Assembly: GCA_000711775.1 (NCBI GenBank)
Contig: ARYC01000705.1
Span: forward strand, 60,252-124,251
Reading direction: 5' to 3'
Length of the DNA stretch: 64,000 nucleotides
Source of the DNA: Oxytricha trifallax
Lineage: Eukaryota > Ciliophora > Spirotrichea > Sporadotrichida > Oxytrichidae
Shown here piece after piece: positions 46,880 to 58,712 of this stretch (the first letter of the stretch is position 1; every line of letters begins with the position of its first letter). Position numbers and translations under genes: made by a program. The notes beneath the pieces are model-generated. The model worked only from the letters and a program-made list of their open reading frames with translations. It did not search any database and was not told the origin of the DNA.

Positions 46880-47874
46880 ATGGGAGGATCTATGGGCAAG
46901 AAAAAATCAAAGATTATTATTGTGGGTCTTGATAATTCTGGAAAATCTACTATGATTAACAAACTCAAACCTAAAAAGGTATGGAATTATATAAGATGAT
47001 AACATTTTTAACTATTTTCTGTAACAAACATTTCTTGTATCTGATTACTGCAATAAGTTTTAGAGATTATAATCATTCTGATATGAATTTCTTGTATTTT
47101 TGAATAATTTTGAATAATAAACGTGAAGTAATATAGTACGCTTAAACAGAAATAGCAGCTACGGTAGGGTTTAAAGTGGAGACTTTTTCTTAAAGTAAAA
47201 TTGATTTTACTGTATTTGATATGAGTGGGCAGTCTAAATATCGTACACTTTGGGAGCAATATTATGAAGAAAGTGAGGTAAGTACAGTTATAAATCATCG
47301 TTTCAATTATTCAGTTACGTATAAAATACAAAAAATTGCTGAAATGACAACATACAAGCAGTTTTAATAAGATATTACTTGAACATCAAATAAAATGCTA
47401 CAGATAATACTTGAACAAAAGGCTAATAATAATCTTATAATTTAGGCAATAATATTCGTGGTTGATAGTGCTGATAGATTGCGTATATAAGTTGCAAAGA
47501 ATGAATTAGACATCTTACTTGATCATTTAAAAAATAAATTATATATTTTTATGTTTCAAAGCTTTTATTTTTAATCACCCAGCAATAAAAGGTAGAGAGG
47601 TTCCTATATTATTCTTTGCAAATAAAATGGATCTTGCCATGGCAATGAATGAATAAGAGGTTGCAGGTGAAATGCAGTTACCCACTATAACTGATAGAGC
47701 TTGGCATATTCAGTAAGTTTTAAAGACAAATAATTTTAACTTACATTTATAAATGAATTTATCTTATGTGTCTCAATTCTGTTTTTAAATAGAGCATCAA
47801 GTGCGACTGAGGGTACAGGCATTAGTGACGGTATAAATTGGCTTTCAGAAATAATTAAGAGAAATAAACGATGA
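46880..47874 (+). CDS. ARL6: ARL6 (BBS3) small GTPase
   Basis: 178 residues from five coding pieces: 46880-46978, 47137-47277, 47446-47525, 47578-47712 and 47793-47874. P-loop GLDNSGKST, then KLKPKK; switch I region [28 protein letters not shown] (ARL6 has DMSGQ where other ARFs have DVGGQ); [21 protein letters not shown] (NKxD); [17 protein letters not shown]. Three GT-AG introns (46979-47136, 47278-47445, 47713-47792) and one IES (47526-47573). The two longer introns may hide IESs. ARL6 binds GTP and recruits the BBSome coat to ciliary membranes. The Met-Gly start allows N-terminal modification. TGA at 47872-47874. Confidence 0.92.
47526..47573. other. ARL6 IES (48 bp, pointer ATCA)
   Basis: Between ATCA at 47522-47525 and 47574-47577, with no GT-AG ends. 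Excision joins CTT-GAT-CAC-CCA, giving LLDHPAIK in place of the family's LLNHP. Confidence 0.8.
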
Positions 47875-48092
47875 TAAATTTCATTTAAAACTCTGGCCAT
47901 TTAAATTTTACATTCCTAATACTTTAACTTCTTTTTAAAATACTTAAGTATAGTAAATTTGTCTATTTTTGTAATTTTGACTATCTTACTTTTAATTCTA
48001 ATTCCTTATTAATTTCAGATTATATTTCAAATATCTATTCATAAAAAAGTAAGATTAAATTGTTCTGTCTTTACCAATCATATATTTTATAG

Positions 48093-50742
48093 AACAAAAA
48101 ATCTAATTTAACATTTTAAACTTAGCCAAACCCCAATCCTTGTATTCATAGGGAATGAAACCCTGCATTTATTCTAAGTAATAAAATCAGAAAACTGGCA
48201 GAGGCTGGTTCAGAGGAGGATAGGATATAAAATATTTTTAGAATGAAATTCCTAGAAAAACAGGAAATCCCACAGCTTAATATAATGGAGCTAATAGCAA
48301 TTTCTTATATAATAACAATGGTGCTGGAGAAGGTCTAGAGTATCATTTCACACTTAGTTTCAAATAAATTGAGTTTTTTTATTTTGCCTTTAGTTTTGTT
48401 TACGAATTTGAAGAGGAAGAGGACGAAGTATGGTTTGCACATGCAATCCCATTTACATATACAGACTTGTAACATAATTTAATTAAAGCTTAGAAGGTCT
48501 CAGTAAATAAATAAATCTTAAAAACCAATATAATGTGCAAAACATTAGGAGGATCCCCTTGTCCTATGATTACTATTACAGAAAAGATAGATACTTATTT
48601 AGACGCTTTACAATAAAAAAAACTAATTAATTATACAATTTTTGTTAGTATTTCTAAACTTAATACTCTAGATTTATAAAATAGACTACTATGATGATAT
48701 ACTCTTGAATCAATAATTACCAAATGTAGTACGAAAATAACTTCACAAGAAATACTAGAAATGTAAGAAACTTTATAAATAATCTATGGAGTCCAGAGGC
48801 AAAGTGAGAAAACTCTTGAAAGCAGCTTTTGAAGAAGAATTTAATAGTTTTTATGAGAAGAACTCTGAGATATTTATCAAAATTGACTAAAGATTTGAAA
48901 ATTATCATTAAAAACTTAAGCAATACATAATTGATCATTACCACAAGAAAGCTGTTATAATAACTTCTAGAGTATATTCATTAATTTTATGCATATCACT
49001 TTGATAAAATTATAACTATCTATATAGAGAATTGTATATATTTTTTTAGTACATCCAGGTGAACCATAGGCATCTTACATGCTTTAGGGTACACTAGACT
49101 ATCTCTTATCTGATGAAGCTGCAAATTTAAGAAAACACTTTGTTTTTAGAATTGTTCCGATGCTAAATGTAGATGGAGTAATTTATGGAAATTATAGATG
49201 TTCGTTACTAGGGGTAGACCTTAATCGTAAATGGATGCAGCCTAATATATTTCTGCATCCTACAGTATATTATGCTAAGCAACTTGTTAGGTACATGCAT
49301 AATGAAAGGAGAGTCTTTAGAAACAAAATCATTACTAAATCTTATTTTGAAATATAAGTGGTATTATAATATTTCATATTTAGTCTTGATGTATTGCGAT
49401 ATGCATGGTCACTCAAGGAAAGAAAACGCTTTCTTTTATGCATGCACTTACAAAAATTTAGGGATTAAAAATTCTCGAGTGTATTTTAATCCACTTGATG
49501 AATAATCAATTTTATTACTCAAATTTTGAACATGAAGGAAGAATAAAAAATGCTTAACTTAGAATAATTCCACTCCTATGTTGTCACAAAAACAACATTC
49601 TTAAATTTAAGGATTGCCGCTTTAAAATAGAAAAATGCAAGGAAAGTACAGCTAGAGTGGTCGTATTTAGAGAATTTAATATAATGAACAGCTTCACTTT
49701 TGAATGCTCATTTTATGGCTATGAAAATATTTAACCGCAAACATTGAATGATAGCAGTTCTAAAAGCAACAAGATTGTTTACTAGAGTAAACCTAAGATT
49801 AAGCATTTTGAAATCAAGGATTATATATCATTAGGAGTGCAACTCGCCTAAGTGTTAAATAATTACCTTCCAACTGAGCAGTCTAAGTTAAGTGTACTCT
49901 CAGGTAAAATTCTGGAAATTTTTTATGATGAGTTCATTAAATTCATTCCTCCTTATGTTTTGAAAAGGGAGGAAGAAAGAAAAAAGCAAATGAATCTCGA
50001 AAATAATGCAAGTATTGCTACTCCTGATGTCAATTTGCTCCCAAAGTAAACAGATAAAAGTCCTAAATTTAATAAGAATATTTTCAGTAATACCAGTCCC
50101 AAGGGTTAAAATGTTTTTGCTTAGGGCATTGTATCACAAACTAATTTTTCAGCAGCGCTGAGATCTTAGTCTATAAAGAAGCAAAGAAAATCTTTCTATT
50201 ACGGGAACCAGCCGAGTTCAAATAATAATGCAATGAATTTAATTTCAAGAGAACTAGAGAGTACCCCAAAAGCTTCAGCGAATAGTGTACCAAAGAAATA
50301 AAAAGCAGAAGTTTCTAAGAAATAAGTTCCCAAAAAACGCCGTCAAACATTTGCAGCTAAAAAAGGAATAGTATCAGCTGATTCCAATGTATTGAAATAG
50401 GACAATATACTGCTGTAATTATAGAGTGAACGAGAAGGTTTGAATAAAGAACCAGAGACTTTTAGCTAAATGATTAAGATTCATAATAATTAAGATGAAT
50501 TGATTGATCTTGAAGTGTTTATTAAGGGCATTAAGCAATAAATTCAATACAGCAAGGAATAGTCATAAAATGATTCTGGTGCGGAGGATGAAAATGATGG
50601 AAGTGATAGTAGTGACGGCTAGGAAATTGTGCAGAGTTTCTATGCTTAATAGCAAAAGGGAAATTAAAACCCATTATACATTTACATAAAATTATAATTA
50701 AATTTACATAAAATTATAATTAAATTTAATTAAAAATTTTGA
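48093..50742 (+). CDS. Cytosolic carboxypeptidase (CCP/AGBL, M14D), central and catalytic part
   Basis: Continues the N-terminal MDSs lying inverted at 58713-59916. The first germline MDS here starts at pointer AATTGTT (48058-48064) and the exon at 48093 (FNILNLAKPQSLYSQGMKP). Then DEVWFAHAIPFTYTDL, CKTLGGSPCPMITITE, zinc ligands H and E in VHPGEPQASYML, PMLNVDGVIYGNYRCS, GVDLNRKW, the third zinc ligand in YCDMHGHSRKENAFFY, and catalytic Glu in NSFTFECSFYG. An insertion of about 90 residues (NVVRKQLHKKY...) precedes HPGE. IESs: 48975-49047 (AGTA), 49318-49381 (AGTCTT), 49492-49502 (TAATC). A 28-nt GT-AG gap at 48644-48671 is probably an intron. The basic, Ser/Gln-rich tail ends in TGA at 50740-50742. 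Whole protein 1146 aa. CCPs remove glutamates from tubulin tails. Confidence 0.92.
48975..49047. other. CCP IES (73 bp, pointer AGTA)
   Basis: Between AGTA at 48971-48974 and 49048-49051. Excision creates TCT-AGA-GTA-CAT-CCA, completing the TSRVHPGE zinc motif. Confidence 0.85.
49318..49381. other. CCP IES (64 bp, pointer AGTCTT)
   Basis: Between AGTCTT at 49312-49317 and 49382-49387. Excision gives RRVLMYCDMHGHS, the family's conserved order. Confidence 0.85.
49492..49502. other. CCP mini-IES (11 bp, pointer TAATC)
   Basis: TAATC at 49487-49491 and 49503-49507 enclose only 11 bp. Removal repairs the frame between VYFN and QFYYSNFEHEG. Total coding length becomes a multiple of three only if it is removed. 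Confidence 0.7.
50682..50727. repeat. Tandem direct repeat at the end of the CCP gene
   Basis: A unit of about 22 bp (TTTACATAAAATTATAATTAAA) occurs twice in tandem around the last CCP codons. Confidence 0.6.
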
Positions 50743-50843
50743 TTTAGTTATCAAATAGATTTGTTTTATGGTATTAAGAATTTGTGCATTATCAAATCTC
50801 TTTGTTTATTAACCATTAACATCACATAATTAAAGTAGTTTTG

Positions 50844-53006
50844 ATGTTTCAAAATAATGCAAAACCTAGATAAAGTAAAAAACCTAAAACTGAAGATATC
50901 TCCAATAAAGCGAACTTAGACTAGCAATAATATCGATCTATAGACAGCCCATTAAAAACTAAATCTATAAATAGAAGATAGACCATATTGAAGAATCAAA
51001 TAACTAAGTAGCTTATCTCAATTGATGAGGGAAAATCTAAAATGCTGAGAAACAATCTTTTACCTTTATCTCAAGAACCTTCTCTTGAATAAGATTTGCT
51101 TAACATAAATACATAGTCATTCTCTAGGAAGAGAGAAAAAGGCCTGTAAAGTATATAATTAATGCCCTTCGATAAAATTAGTCACAGAAAAGAGACATCG
51201 CCTTCATTTCAGTAGAATTATGATTCAAATCAGGGAGATTTAATATTTGGTCAAGGTGATATTAAAAGTACTTAGAGTAAGAACAACTAGTCTTTCAACA
51301 TTAAATCTATGATGTAAGAGTAGTAAGATCAATTGGCATGCAGGCAATAAGATGAGTAAGCTTCTTTGATTTTCAAGAGCTATGAAGAGCTAAAATAGCA
51401 AACTACAGTCGAGAGGAAAAGAATCATACCACTTTATGAGAATCCTCTCTATCATTAAAATCGTTTAACCACTAAGAGCAATACAGAAAATAGATAATTG
51501 CAAGGCAGTGAATTATTTAATGGAGACTTTAATAATGCAATCAATACTTTAGCTTAGTAGCTTAACACTAATAATTTTGCATTAAAATCAGTACAGGGAA
51601 ATAATTACGAACCCTATGATGAATTAAAGAGTAGCAGTAGATACACATCTTCTATAAATAACAACCTAAGCTAAAGTCCAATCAAATAAAAGTAAACTAA
51701 TATAGTTACCACTCTTAATCAACTATAAATTTCCCCTTTACAATAATAAGAGACATAGCAAAGATATCAGAAAGATTTGAAAAATTAATCAAGCCTCTTA
51801 ATTTAAAGTATGCCTCAAGATATATATTCAAATAGAAAGCAAAGATTTGCAAATATGAAAAATGGTTAGTAGAGTCAAGAAGCCTCAGGCTCTATGTAAA
51901 GAATGAGTTTCAAAGAATTGCTTGAGACAAGTAGATAAACAAGAATTAGTGATCGATCTAATATTGATAGTAAAAGCCAAAATACAACTCAAAATACCAG
52001 ATAGAATTAAAAATTGATAAGTGGTGGTGATCAAATGGTTACTACAGTTAAAGTTGGTAGTAATTAAACTCATTTGCTTTAAATGCTGAAAAGTACCTAT
52101 TAAAGATTTTAAAATCAAAAGAACTTAGCAACCAATCAAACTTTTGTATTTATTTCGCTTTTATTTACTGATAGACAAGCAGAAGAGGAGCTACCTGAGC
52201 CATAGAGATAAAAAGTTTAAACATTGGAATCATAAAACAACAGATATTTTAACAAAAATTCGAATAGATATCGCTAACCAAACACAGAACTTAACGTGAA
52301 AATTTCTACAGCATCTTCTTAAGCTTTCTAAAATTAAGACTCAAGTATTTTGCCAAATTCTTCTCTTAGTGAAAAGAAGACTCTTTTTAATTAGACTTAG
52401 TAAAAAATTTCTTAAAGTCTCCAAGAATCAAAAGTTCCAAACTAAACACTTAACGGAAACCATCTTACAAATCTCTATATAATAAATCAAAGCATAAGCA
52501 ATCCTATAATTTAAGTGAATAGTACCTAAAATTATTAAAATACAACAATTCCAACGACAAATTCTATGATTGGCTTTATGACTTCACAGCACAGCAGTTT
52601 GGAATATATGCCTTAAAAAATGAAAAGTGGATAAATTAAGTAAAACCTTAATAATATCAAAGGGACGACAGGAAATTAAACTTAAAATTCTTAAACAATT
52701 TCTAATCAGTATTAGCCTACTCATTTTATATAAAGAAGCTAAATATTGAATAAGAGAACTCAAAAATAATAAAATTCATAAGTTTAAGATTAGCAAATAT
52801 CGAGCACATAGGCTTCATAAACTCCTAACAAAACTAATCAAATCAATTCACTACAAAATAATAAATATATATTGCCACTTTAAAACTAAGTTTAATAGAA
52901 GACATTATAGTCAATCATATCACAGCCCAATAATTTATATATAATTTTATTTTGTGAAGTGGAATTTGTATTGATTTAATAATTTTAGACATATTTTTTT
53001 ATATGA
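50844..53006 (+). CDS. Gene O: long Q/N-rich protein (720 aa), apparently IES-free
   Basis: ATG 50844 to TGA 53004-53006, 2163 nt with no in-frame TGA; well over 60 TAA/TAG codons are read as Gln, so the standard code shows only scraps. Starts MFQNNAKPRQSKKPKTED. The protein is Ser/Gln/Asn/Lys-rich and low-complexity (runs such as QQQETQQRYQKDLKNQ), basic, with no membrane segment or enzyme motif. The last 20 codons are hydrophobic and AT-rich and may already be IES or 3' flank. If so, the gene continues into the Q/N-rich blocks at 53262-53867. Function unknown; possibly scaffold or disordered. Confidence 0.75.
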
Positions 53007-53261
53007 TAATTCTTATAACATACAAACTGTCTCTTGCCAATTAAACTTGTAATAAAGTCTGAAGCAATCATTGTAAGATCATTTGTAACCTCAATAATAA
53101 AACTCAAATTAAAAAGAATATGCAATCGGCAAATAAAAAGTAGTTAGTCGTTAATTTGGTGGGAATTAGAAAAACGAACTCACAAATTATTGCAAAATTG
53201 TTTTTCATATCTTTATATTTAAAAGCCAAAGATTAAAACAATTTAGTAAAATCTTATTCTC

Positions 53262-53867
53262 AAAATGTTTGTTTGTTACAATAATACAACAGTAATCAGA
53301 GTAATACTAGCAATAATACACCGAATATACAATTTAGAAATAGTTTTTAAAAAAATAATTAGACTTTAATTACATAAAATACTTAAAAAGATAATTAATA
53401 ATAAAATGCCTCTATGATTATAGAAACCAATAATTTATGGAATTAATTTGTCTTATTATAATTTATTTTTTAAAACAATTGTATATAAGTAGATTAAAAA
53501 CTTAAATTATAATTATTTCATTAATAATTAAAATTATAAATGAGATAATTACCCTTTTAATAATTTATCAAAATAATATGATAATAATAAGAAGCCTCTC
53601 CCTACTTCCAACATAAATCAAAAGATATTCTTTACATTACAATTTAATTTAATATCTATTCTACATTATTATAAATTTATTTATGTGTATCTAAAACAAG
53701 TTTTATAATAAAAGTTATAATTATTGCAAATAATTGTATTCTTTATGTAAAGACAACAAAATTCAACGGCCAATGGAAATATTAACAGTGCTATGCAAGA
53801 AAAGCACAAGAAATAATTATAGATTAATAACTAAACAACTGCTGGAAGTCAATAAAATAAAAACTGA
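53262..53867 (+). CDS. Gene P: Q/N-rich C-terminal MDS blocks, probably the end of gene O
   Basis: Blocks at about 53262-53450 (QYNSNQSNTSNNTPNIQ), 53575-53630 (YDNNKKPLPTSNINQK) and 53745-53867 (RQQNSTANGNINSAMQEK, ending SQQNKN then TGA at 53865-53867). Same strand and composition as gene O, no own start codon context, IES-like gaps between. I infer that they complete gene O, but no pointer was pinned down. Confidence 0.5.
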
Positions 53868-54382
53868 TTTTATTATCTTTATTTCATGTTAAACATTTCA
53901 AATATTCTATTTATAAAATATTTGTGATTTGTGACTTTATATTTCATTGAATTTCAATTTTTTAGGTATTAATAAACAAGAACTCAAAATTTCAAAAATA
54001 ATTATTAGAGGTTTTAAAAAAGATATAAATTTATAAATCTTATCAAAAGTTTTACTAAGGTTTTTATAACAATGTTATTTTTTAATATAATTTTCATAAA
54101 TAAATTTACTTATATGGAAAAATTTATCAGCAATTTTTCTAAATTATCAATTGTCTTCAAGTTTAATTTACTGTTAATTCGTGGGAAACTTTAACTATGT
54201 AAATTTTCTGAAAATATTTTATGTAAAAAACAATCAGTATATTATTATAAGAAAATTAAACAAGATATATAATATAGAAATATCATGTTTATAAAAGATT
54301 AAAAAAATTTGCATTTTATCATGGCTACAAATTATTTTATACCAATAATTTTTTTAATATCTTAATTCATTGTCCACAAGAT
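53868..54382. other. AT-rich intergenic DNA
   Basis: Between the convergent genes O/P and Q. Nothing coding seen. Confidence 0.5.
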
Positions 54383-57232
54383 TCAAAAAATAAAATTTTG
54401 ATTGAAAAAGTTACACTATTTTTATGCTATCACCCTCTGTCCCCTTATTTAATTGATTTATTCTTATTAATTTTAGTTAACACTAGTTTTATATATTCCC
54501 GGAAGAGCGATTGGTGTTATAATCCTTATATTACTACCTTCATTATTTGACTGATTCATAACAGATGCTGTATCTTATAGTATAAATATCAGTAAATATT
54601 ATTATCAAATTTAATAGATGTTTTGAACTATAAATAATATCAATTTAAATCTGAGACAGTTAGCTCTATTAAGCTACTCATTTATTTATAGTCCGCCAAT
54701 TTCATAGGGGTTTAAGCAGGTATCTTTATAACTTTCTTGTCACTCTCATAAAAATTAATGAAAGTATTCTCAAGAAATACACCATATTAATTCAATGCTT
54801 TTCTGAAACAATAAACTCATAAATATATTTTTTAAATCTCATTGATGTTATTGGAGTTTTAGTTGTAGAAATTATTGGTTGTATTACTAAATTTGCTACC
54901 ATAACCATTTTTAGCTCCTCTCTTATTAGTTTCAATAGTAATTTTGGTAATATTTTGTATATCTTTCATTTATGGTGTTGCAATTTCACTCTCCAATTCT
55001 TTGCAGACAGAAGTTTCACCCCCTCTTTTAATCATTGATTATTCCATCTGCATTGATTTAAAAATTAAAATTTATAAGAATATAATTGGATTAGTTTCTG
55101 TTAACTAATTAATATTTAAGAGAATATCCAAGTCAATTGATTATAAAAATCAAGGTTTATTGAATGTTTATAACGATTTATATATAAATTTAAATTGCCT
55201 ATTTAGTGCGAGGAGAATTCACTGCAGTTTTAGAGTAGCCAATAGAGTCTTTCCCCATCCTCAATTTTAGATTAGTCTGGAATCTTACTCTTGAATTAAA
55301 AGAGTTTTTGTTTATATTCAAATTTTCTGGAATTATCATGTCTTGACTAATTGTAATTCTTATGTAGTTAAGAAAACATCAAAGTATAAAAAAATCGGTA
55401 ATATTATATAATGTTATTTAAAATGACTAACTTAAAGTCTCGACTCTTTTTTTCTATTGCTGAAGGAAATATAATTATTTGTTGAAGATTCAATATCGTT
55501 AACTGTTCCCATTCCAGAAGTAGTACCTAAGGGATTTAATGTTAAATTTAGGGTATTTGTTCTTTGTTTACTTTTGCTTCTCTACTAAAAATAATTTACT
55601 TTATTGTTCACCAATAAGAGACTATTGTGGAAAAAATTAACATATTTTTCAATGAATTTTTCACAAATTTTTCAAACATTAGTTCTTATTCGCCAATAGT
55701 TGGCTAATTGGGATTCTTGTTAGAAAGTACACTTTTAGATTTAAGTTTGATGCTTTAATTTAGATAGGGATTATTCGGTGATAATTTGAGCTCATCTACT
55801 TATTGCAAACTCTGAGCCACATATTACTAAAATGCTTCTAGCTCTTAAGAAGGTTATTAGTTCTCATAATAATCATTGATATTTTCTGCATCAAACTTAT
55901 TCATCCATTGGGAAATTAGGAGCGCTTATTAAAACAGGAAAGCCTTAGTGTTCTATTTTTGATGTTCCTAATTCCCCTATGTAGATTTAACATCTACATC
56001 GAGTTTTAAAAATTCCGTTACTAAAATTGCAAGCTACTTGAGTTAGCGATGGATGACATCAATCCACCTAAGAGAAATCTCAGTGTCTTATTTGTTCGAT
56101 TTCAAGTTGCTAATTTATAGTAATTCTGCTCTGTCTGCTTTGTTTTAAAGCTACTTTTAAAAAGTCTCGCTTAAAATGCCAGAGTCACCTCCACTTTGGC
56201 CCTGACCATCGACTTATTTAGTTAAATGTAAAGTTGCTCTTCTTACAGCTGTATAAATGTCCTTCGAGATTTATTTCCCAAGGATGTCTATCATTTCTTC
56301 TATGTGCTTGATCTTACCAAAGCTCTCATCAATAAAGGAAATATAAAGTAATAGCTTTAAAAATATATAAATCATCAATTTTGGCAGCATGTGCGGCATT
56401 AGCACTATTGAAGTCATTCAATTGTGGAACATTCTAGCTTATATGTTAATAGACTTCTTTAATATTCATTTTGCTCGCTTTATCGCTAATTATTTCGTCA
56501 AACCTTCTGACTATAAACTAATTTTTCTCCATGTCTTATGTGAAATCTATAAGTTTTTATTCAAATTTTTAAATCTCAGGCACAGTTTTTTAATAGAGAT
56601 CCTTCATATCATCAAATTTACAGAATCTCTTGAAATGATTCCAAATTTTATCTCCCTCTTCTCGATCTACAGTATTTTAAACCTGCTCATCAAGATATTT
56701 TAGATCATCTTATATGTGCTGGAAATCTCGATTAATTTGGCTAAAAGTGTTTTTATTTTGATTTTGAGTTGTTTTAATTGCATCAATTCTGACATTGAAT
56801 TGTTTATCTACTTATTCAAGCTCTTTTTAAAACTATTCCATGGATAATTTTGGCAGAAGTTTCTTGTCTATATTCACAAAATCAATATAAAAATTACTTA
56901 AAAAATTTAAACATCATTTCATTGAGATTGAGTTCTACCTAATATTAGACTTTCTTCAACTCATCCTTTGTAGTGTAATTAACTAATTTTGTATCAATTT
57001 TGTATATTGAATCTTTGATATTTGTAACCTGATCCTATGTGCAAAACCTCCTGTGTAAATTATCTGAGAAATCTTTGAAATGGTCGAAGGTTATAAATTC
57101 CCTAAATCTGTGCTCAATACTTTCCAATTTCTCTGGAGAAGGCATATTTTTCATTCTTAATTTCAGAGATTCAATTTCAGCTTAAGCTGTTCTCACTTGA
57201 TCTTGTAAGCTGTTAAAAACCGGAGAATCCAT
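54383..57232 (-). CDS. Gene Q: coiled-coil protein of unknown function
   Basis: ATG at 57232 (MDSPVFNSLQDQVRTAQAEIES). Long TGA-free blocks run leftwards to about 55690, with heptad-like, Glu/Lys/Leu-rich helices (FKDFSDNLHRRF, KKVQYQVELNLNEM, FNVRIDAIKTTQNQNKN, FIDESFGKIKHIEEMIDIL). A Gly/Ser break (GQGQSGGDSG, about 56190) sits mid-protein. C-terminal blocks at about 55590-55430, 55370-55200, 55060-54840, 54800-54600 and 54580-54470 are Ser/Asn-rich (GTTSGMGTVNDIESS; ITPIALPGIYKTSVN). IESs separate them; one frame break near 56890 is unresolved. Length roughly 750-800 aa. Most like a cytoskeletal or basal-body-type coiled coil, but that is a guess. Confidence 0.6.
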
Positions 57233-57306
57233 AATTGAATTTGATTGGTGTTAAAACCCATATAGTTTGACAATTATAAGATTAATATTTTATGAAGATA
57301 CAATAA

Positions 57307-57889
57307 ATGGAGAGCATTATAAATCAATCTTTTAAAAAATTACTTATAACTTTTTTCAATATTTTTATGCTTGATTTTAATCATTATTCTTTTTTTGAAA
57401 GCATAATTATTCTTAATCACTCTATTAGGTTTATATGGCTGCTTTCATTTTTTCTACTTCTATTTTTATCTAATCTATTTTTGAGTTATTTCCAATAGTA
57501 TCTTGTCTAATCCCTCGTTTCATCCCCTCTAATTCCTGGTCTGATCTTTATTTATGCATTCAATTTTTTATTAATGTGTAAATATTTAAATTCCTACATA
57601 ATTTAAGACGAATTTATGCCCATGAAAGTCTTCATAAAGCACTTAGAATCTAGGGAAATATAAATCGACATTTTATCCAAATTTTGCAGCAGCAAACTCA
57701 GCCAATTTTATCATGCCTTCCTTTTTATATCTCACCTAATCCTCTTCAAGTAATTAAACTCGCTGCAACAAATCCTAAAAAAAATATTGCTAAATTGTTT
57801 GACATAAAAAAGATATTACAACAAATACAACACAATTCCAAGTTACTTACATCTAGCGACATTATTAAAATAGTTTCAGCAAATTAAAT
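57307..57889 (+). CDS. Gene R: small membrane-associated protein (uncertain frame)
   Basis: ATG 57307 opens MESIINQSFKKLL and strongly hydrophobic sequence. From about 57396 a second frame is open to TGA near 57889. It reads better as protein (RRIYAHESLHKALRIQ, then NPLQVIKLAATNPKKN, FDIKKILQQIQHNSK). A frame switch, perhaps through a tiny IES near 57390, would join them. Not recognised. Divergent from gene Q, 75 bp apart. Confidence 0.4.
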
Positions 57890-58179
57890 TTGATAATACG
57901 TAAAAATCAAATCAAATAAAATTTATACATCAAACACCCACCTAATAATTGCCTTAATTATTATGCAATCAAATTTAAAAAGAAATTTTTTGAGTATTTC
58001 TATAATTTGTAAATTATTTAAAAATTTTAAAATCAAAATTATTTTTTTATTTTGTATATCTTTGAGTTTTGTTTGAATTAACCAATATCAAATAATCAAG
58101 AATAAAGCTTTTCTAATTTAATTCATGCACATAAATATTTATAATTATAAAATTAAATTAATCACTAATAATTTCTACA
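57890..58179. other. AT-rich spacer
   Basis: No coding signal; 5' flank of gene S. Confidence 0.4.
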
Positions 58180-58560
58180 ATGGCAACTAAGTACGATCGT
58201 GTGAACCCCTGGGAAGAAAAGTTAAAAAGATTGATGAATTGCTCCAGACTTTTAGAATCAGATTAGAAATACTTGAATTATCAATTCGAGAAGTATACAA
58301 TAAAAATATGCCCTATATATATTCGTATGTATTTATTATTTACTCATTATAAACTGGGATAATATCATATAGTGTGCGCTGCTTTTGCCAGTACATTTGT
58401 GTTTGGAAACATTCCAGTGGTAAAGTCTGCCACTCCCTTCAAATACTACTCAAGTGTTTTGGGTGCTGCTTTTGGCTTGTATTATGTGTTCTCATAGCTC
58501 AATAAATCACATTTTGAATAAGTGTACACACCATACTTCGAAAAGTACAAAGTCAAGTGA
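58180..58560 (+). CDS. Gene S: 126-aa small membrane protein
   Basis: ATG 58180 to TGA 58558-58560 in one frame, with TAA/TAG as Gln. Soluble N-terminus MATKYDRVNPWEEKLKRLM. Two hydrophobic segments follow: HIVCAAFASTFVFGNIPVV and YYSSVLGAAFGLYYVF, the second Gly/Ala-patterned. Short polar tail. The order recalls small mitochondrial inner-membrane proteins (MICOS Mic10 type), but I see no decisive motif. It lies in the gap between the inverted halves of the CCP gene. Confidence 0.65.
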
Positions 58561-58712
58561 AATGTTGAATTCACTTTATATGAGATAATTCAATGAGCGA
58601 TTTTTAATTGTGAATAAACAGAAGCTAATTTATTTAAGAATATTTAATTGCAATTTATTACATGATCTATAAATTTCCTATTCTTAAAAAAACAATTAAG
58701 ATAAAATCTTAC

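Noticed and set aside
56389..56703. 104-codon plus-strand ORF MCGISTIEV
   Set aside because: Antisense to the coiled-coil gene Q, which is open throughout on the minus strand.
58293..58372. GT-AG intron in gene S (GTATAC to ATATAG)
   Set aside because: It is 80 nt, so removal shifts the frame and destroys the downstream protein. The unspliced frame is continuous to TGA.
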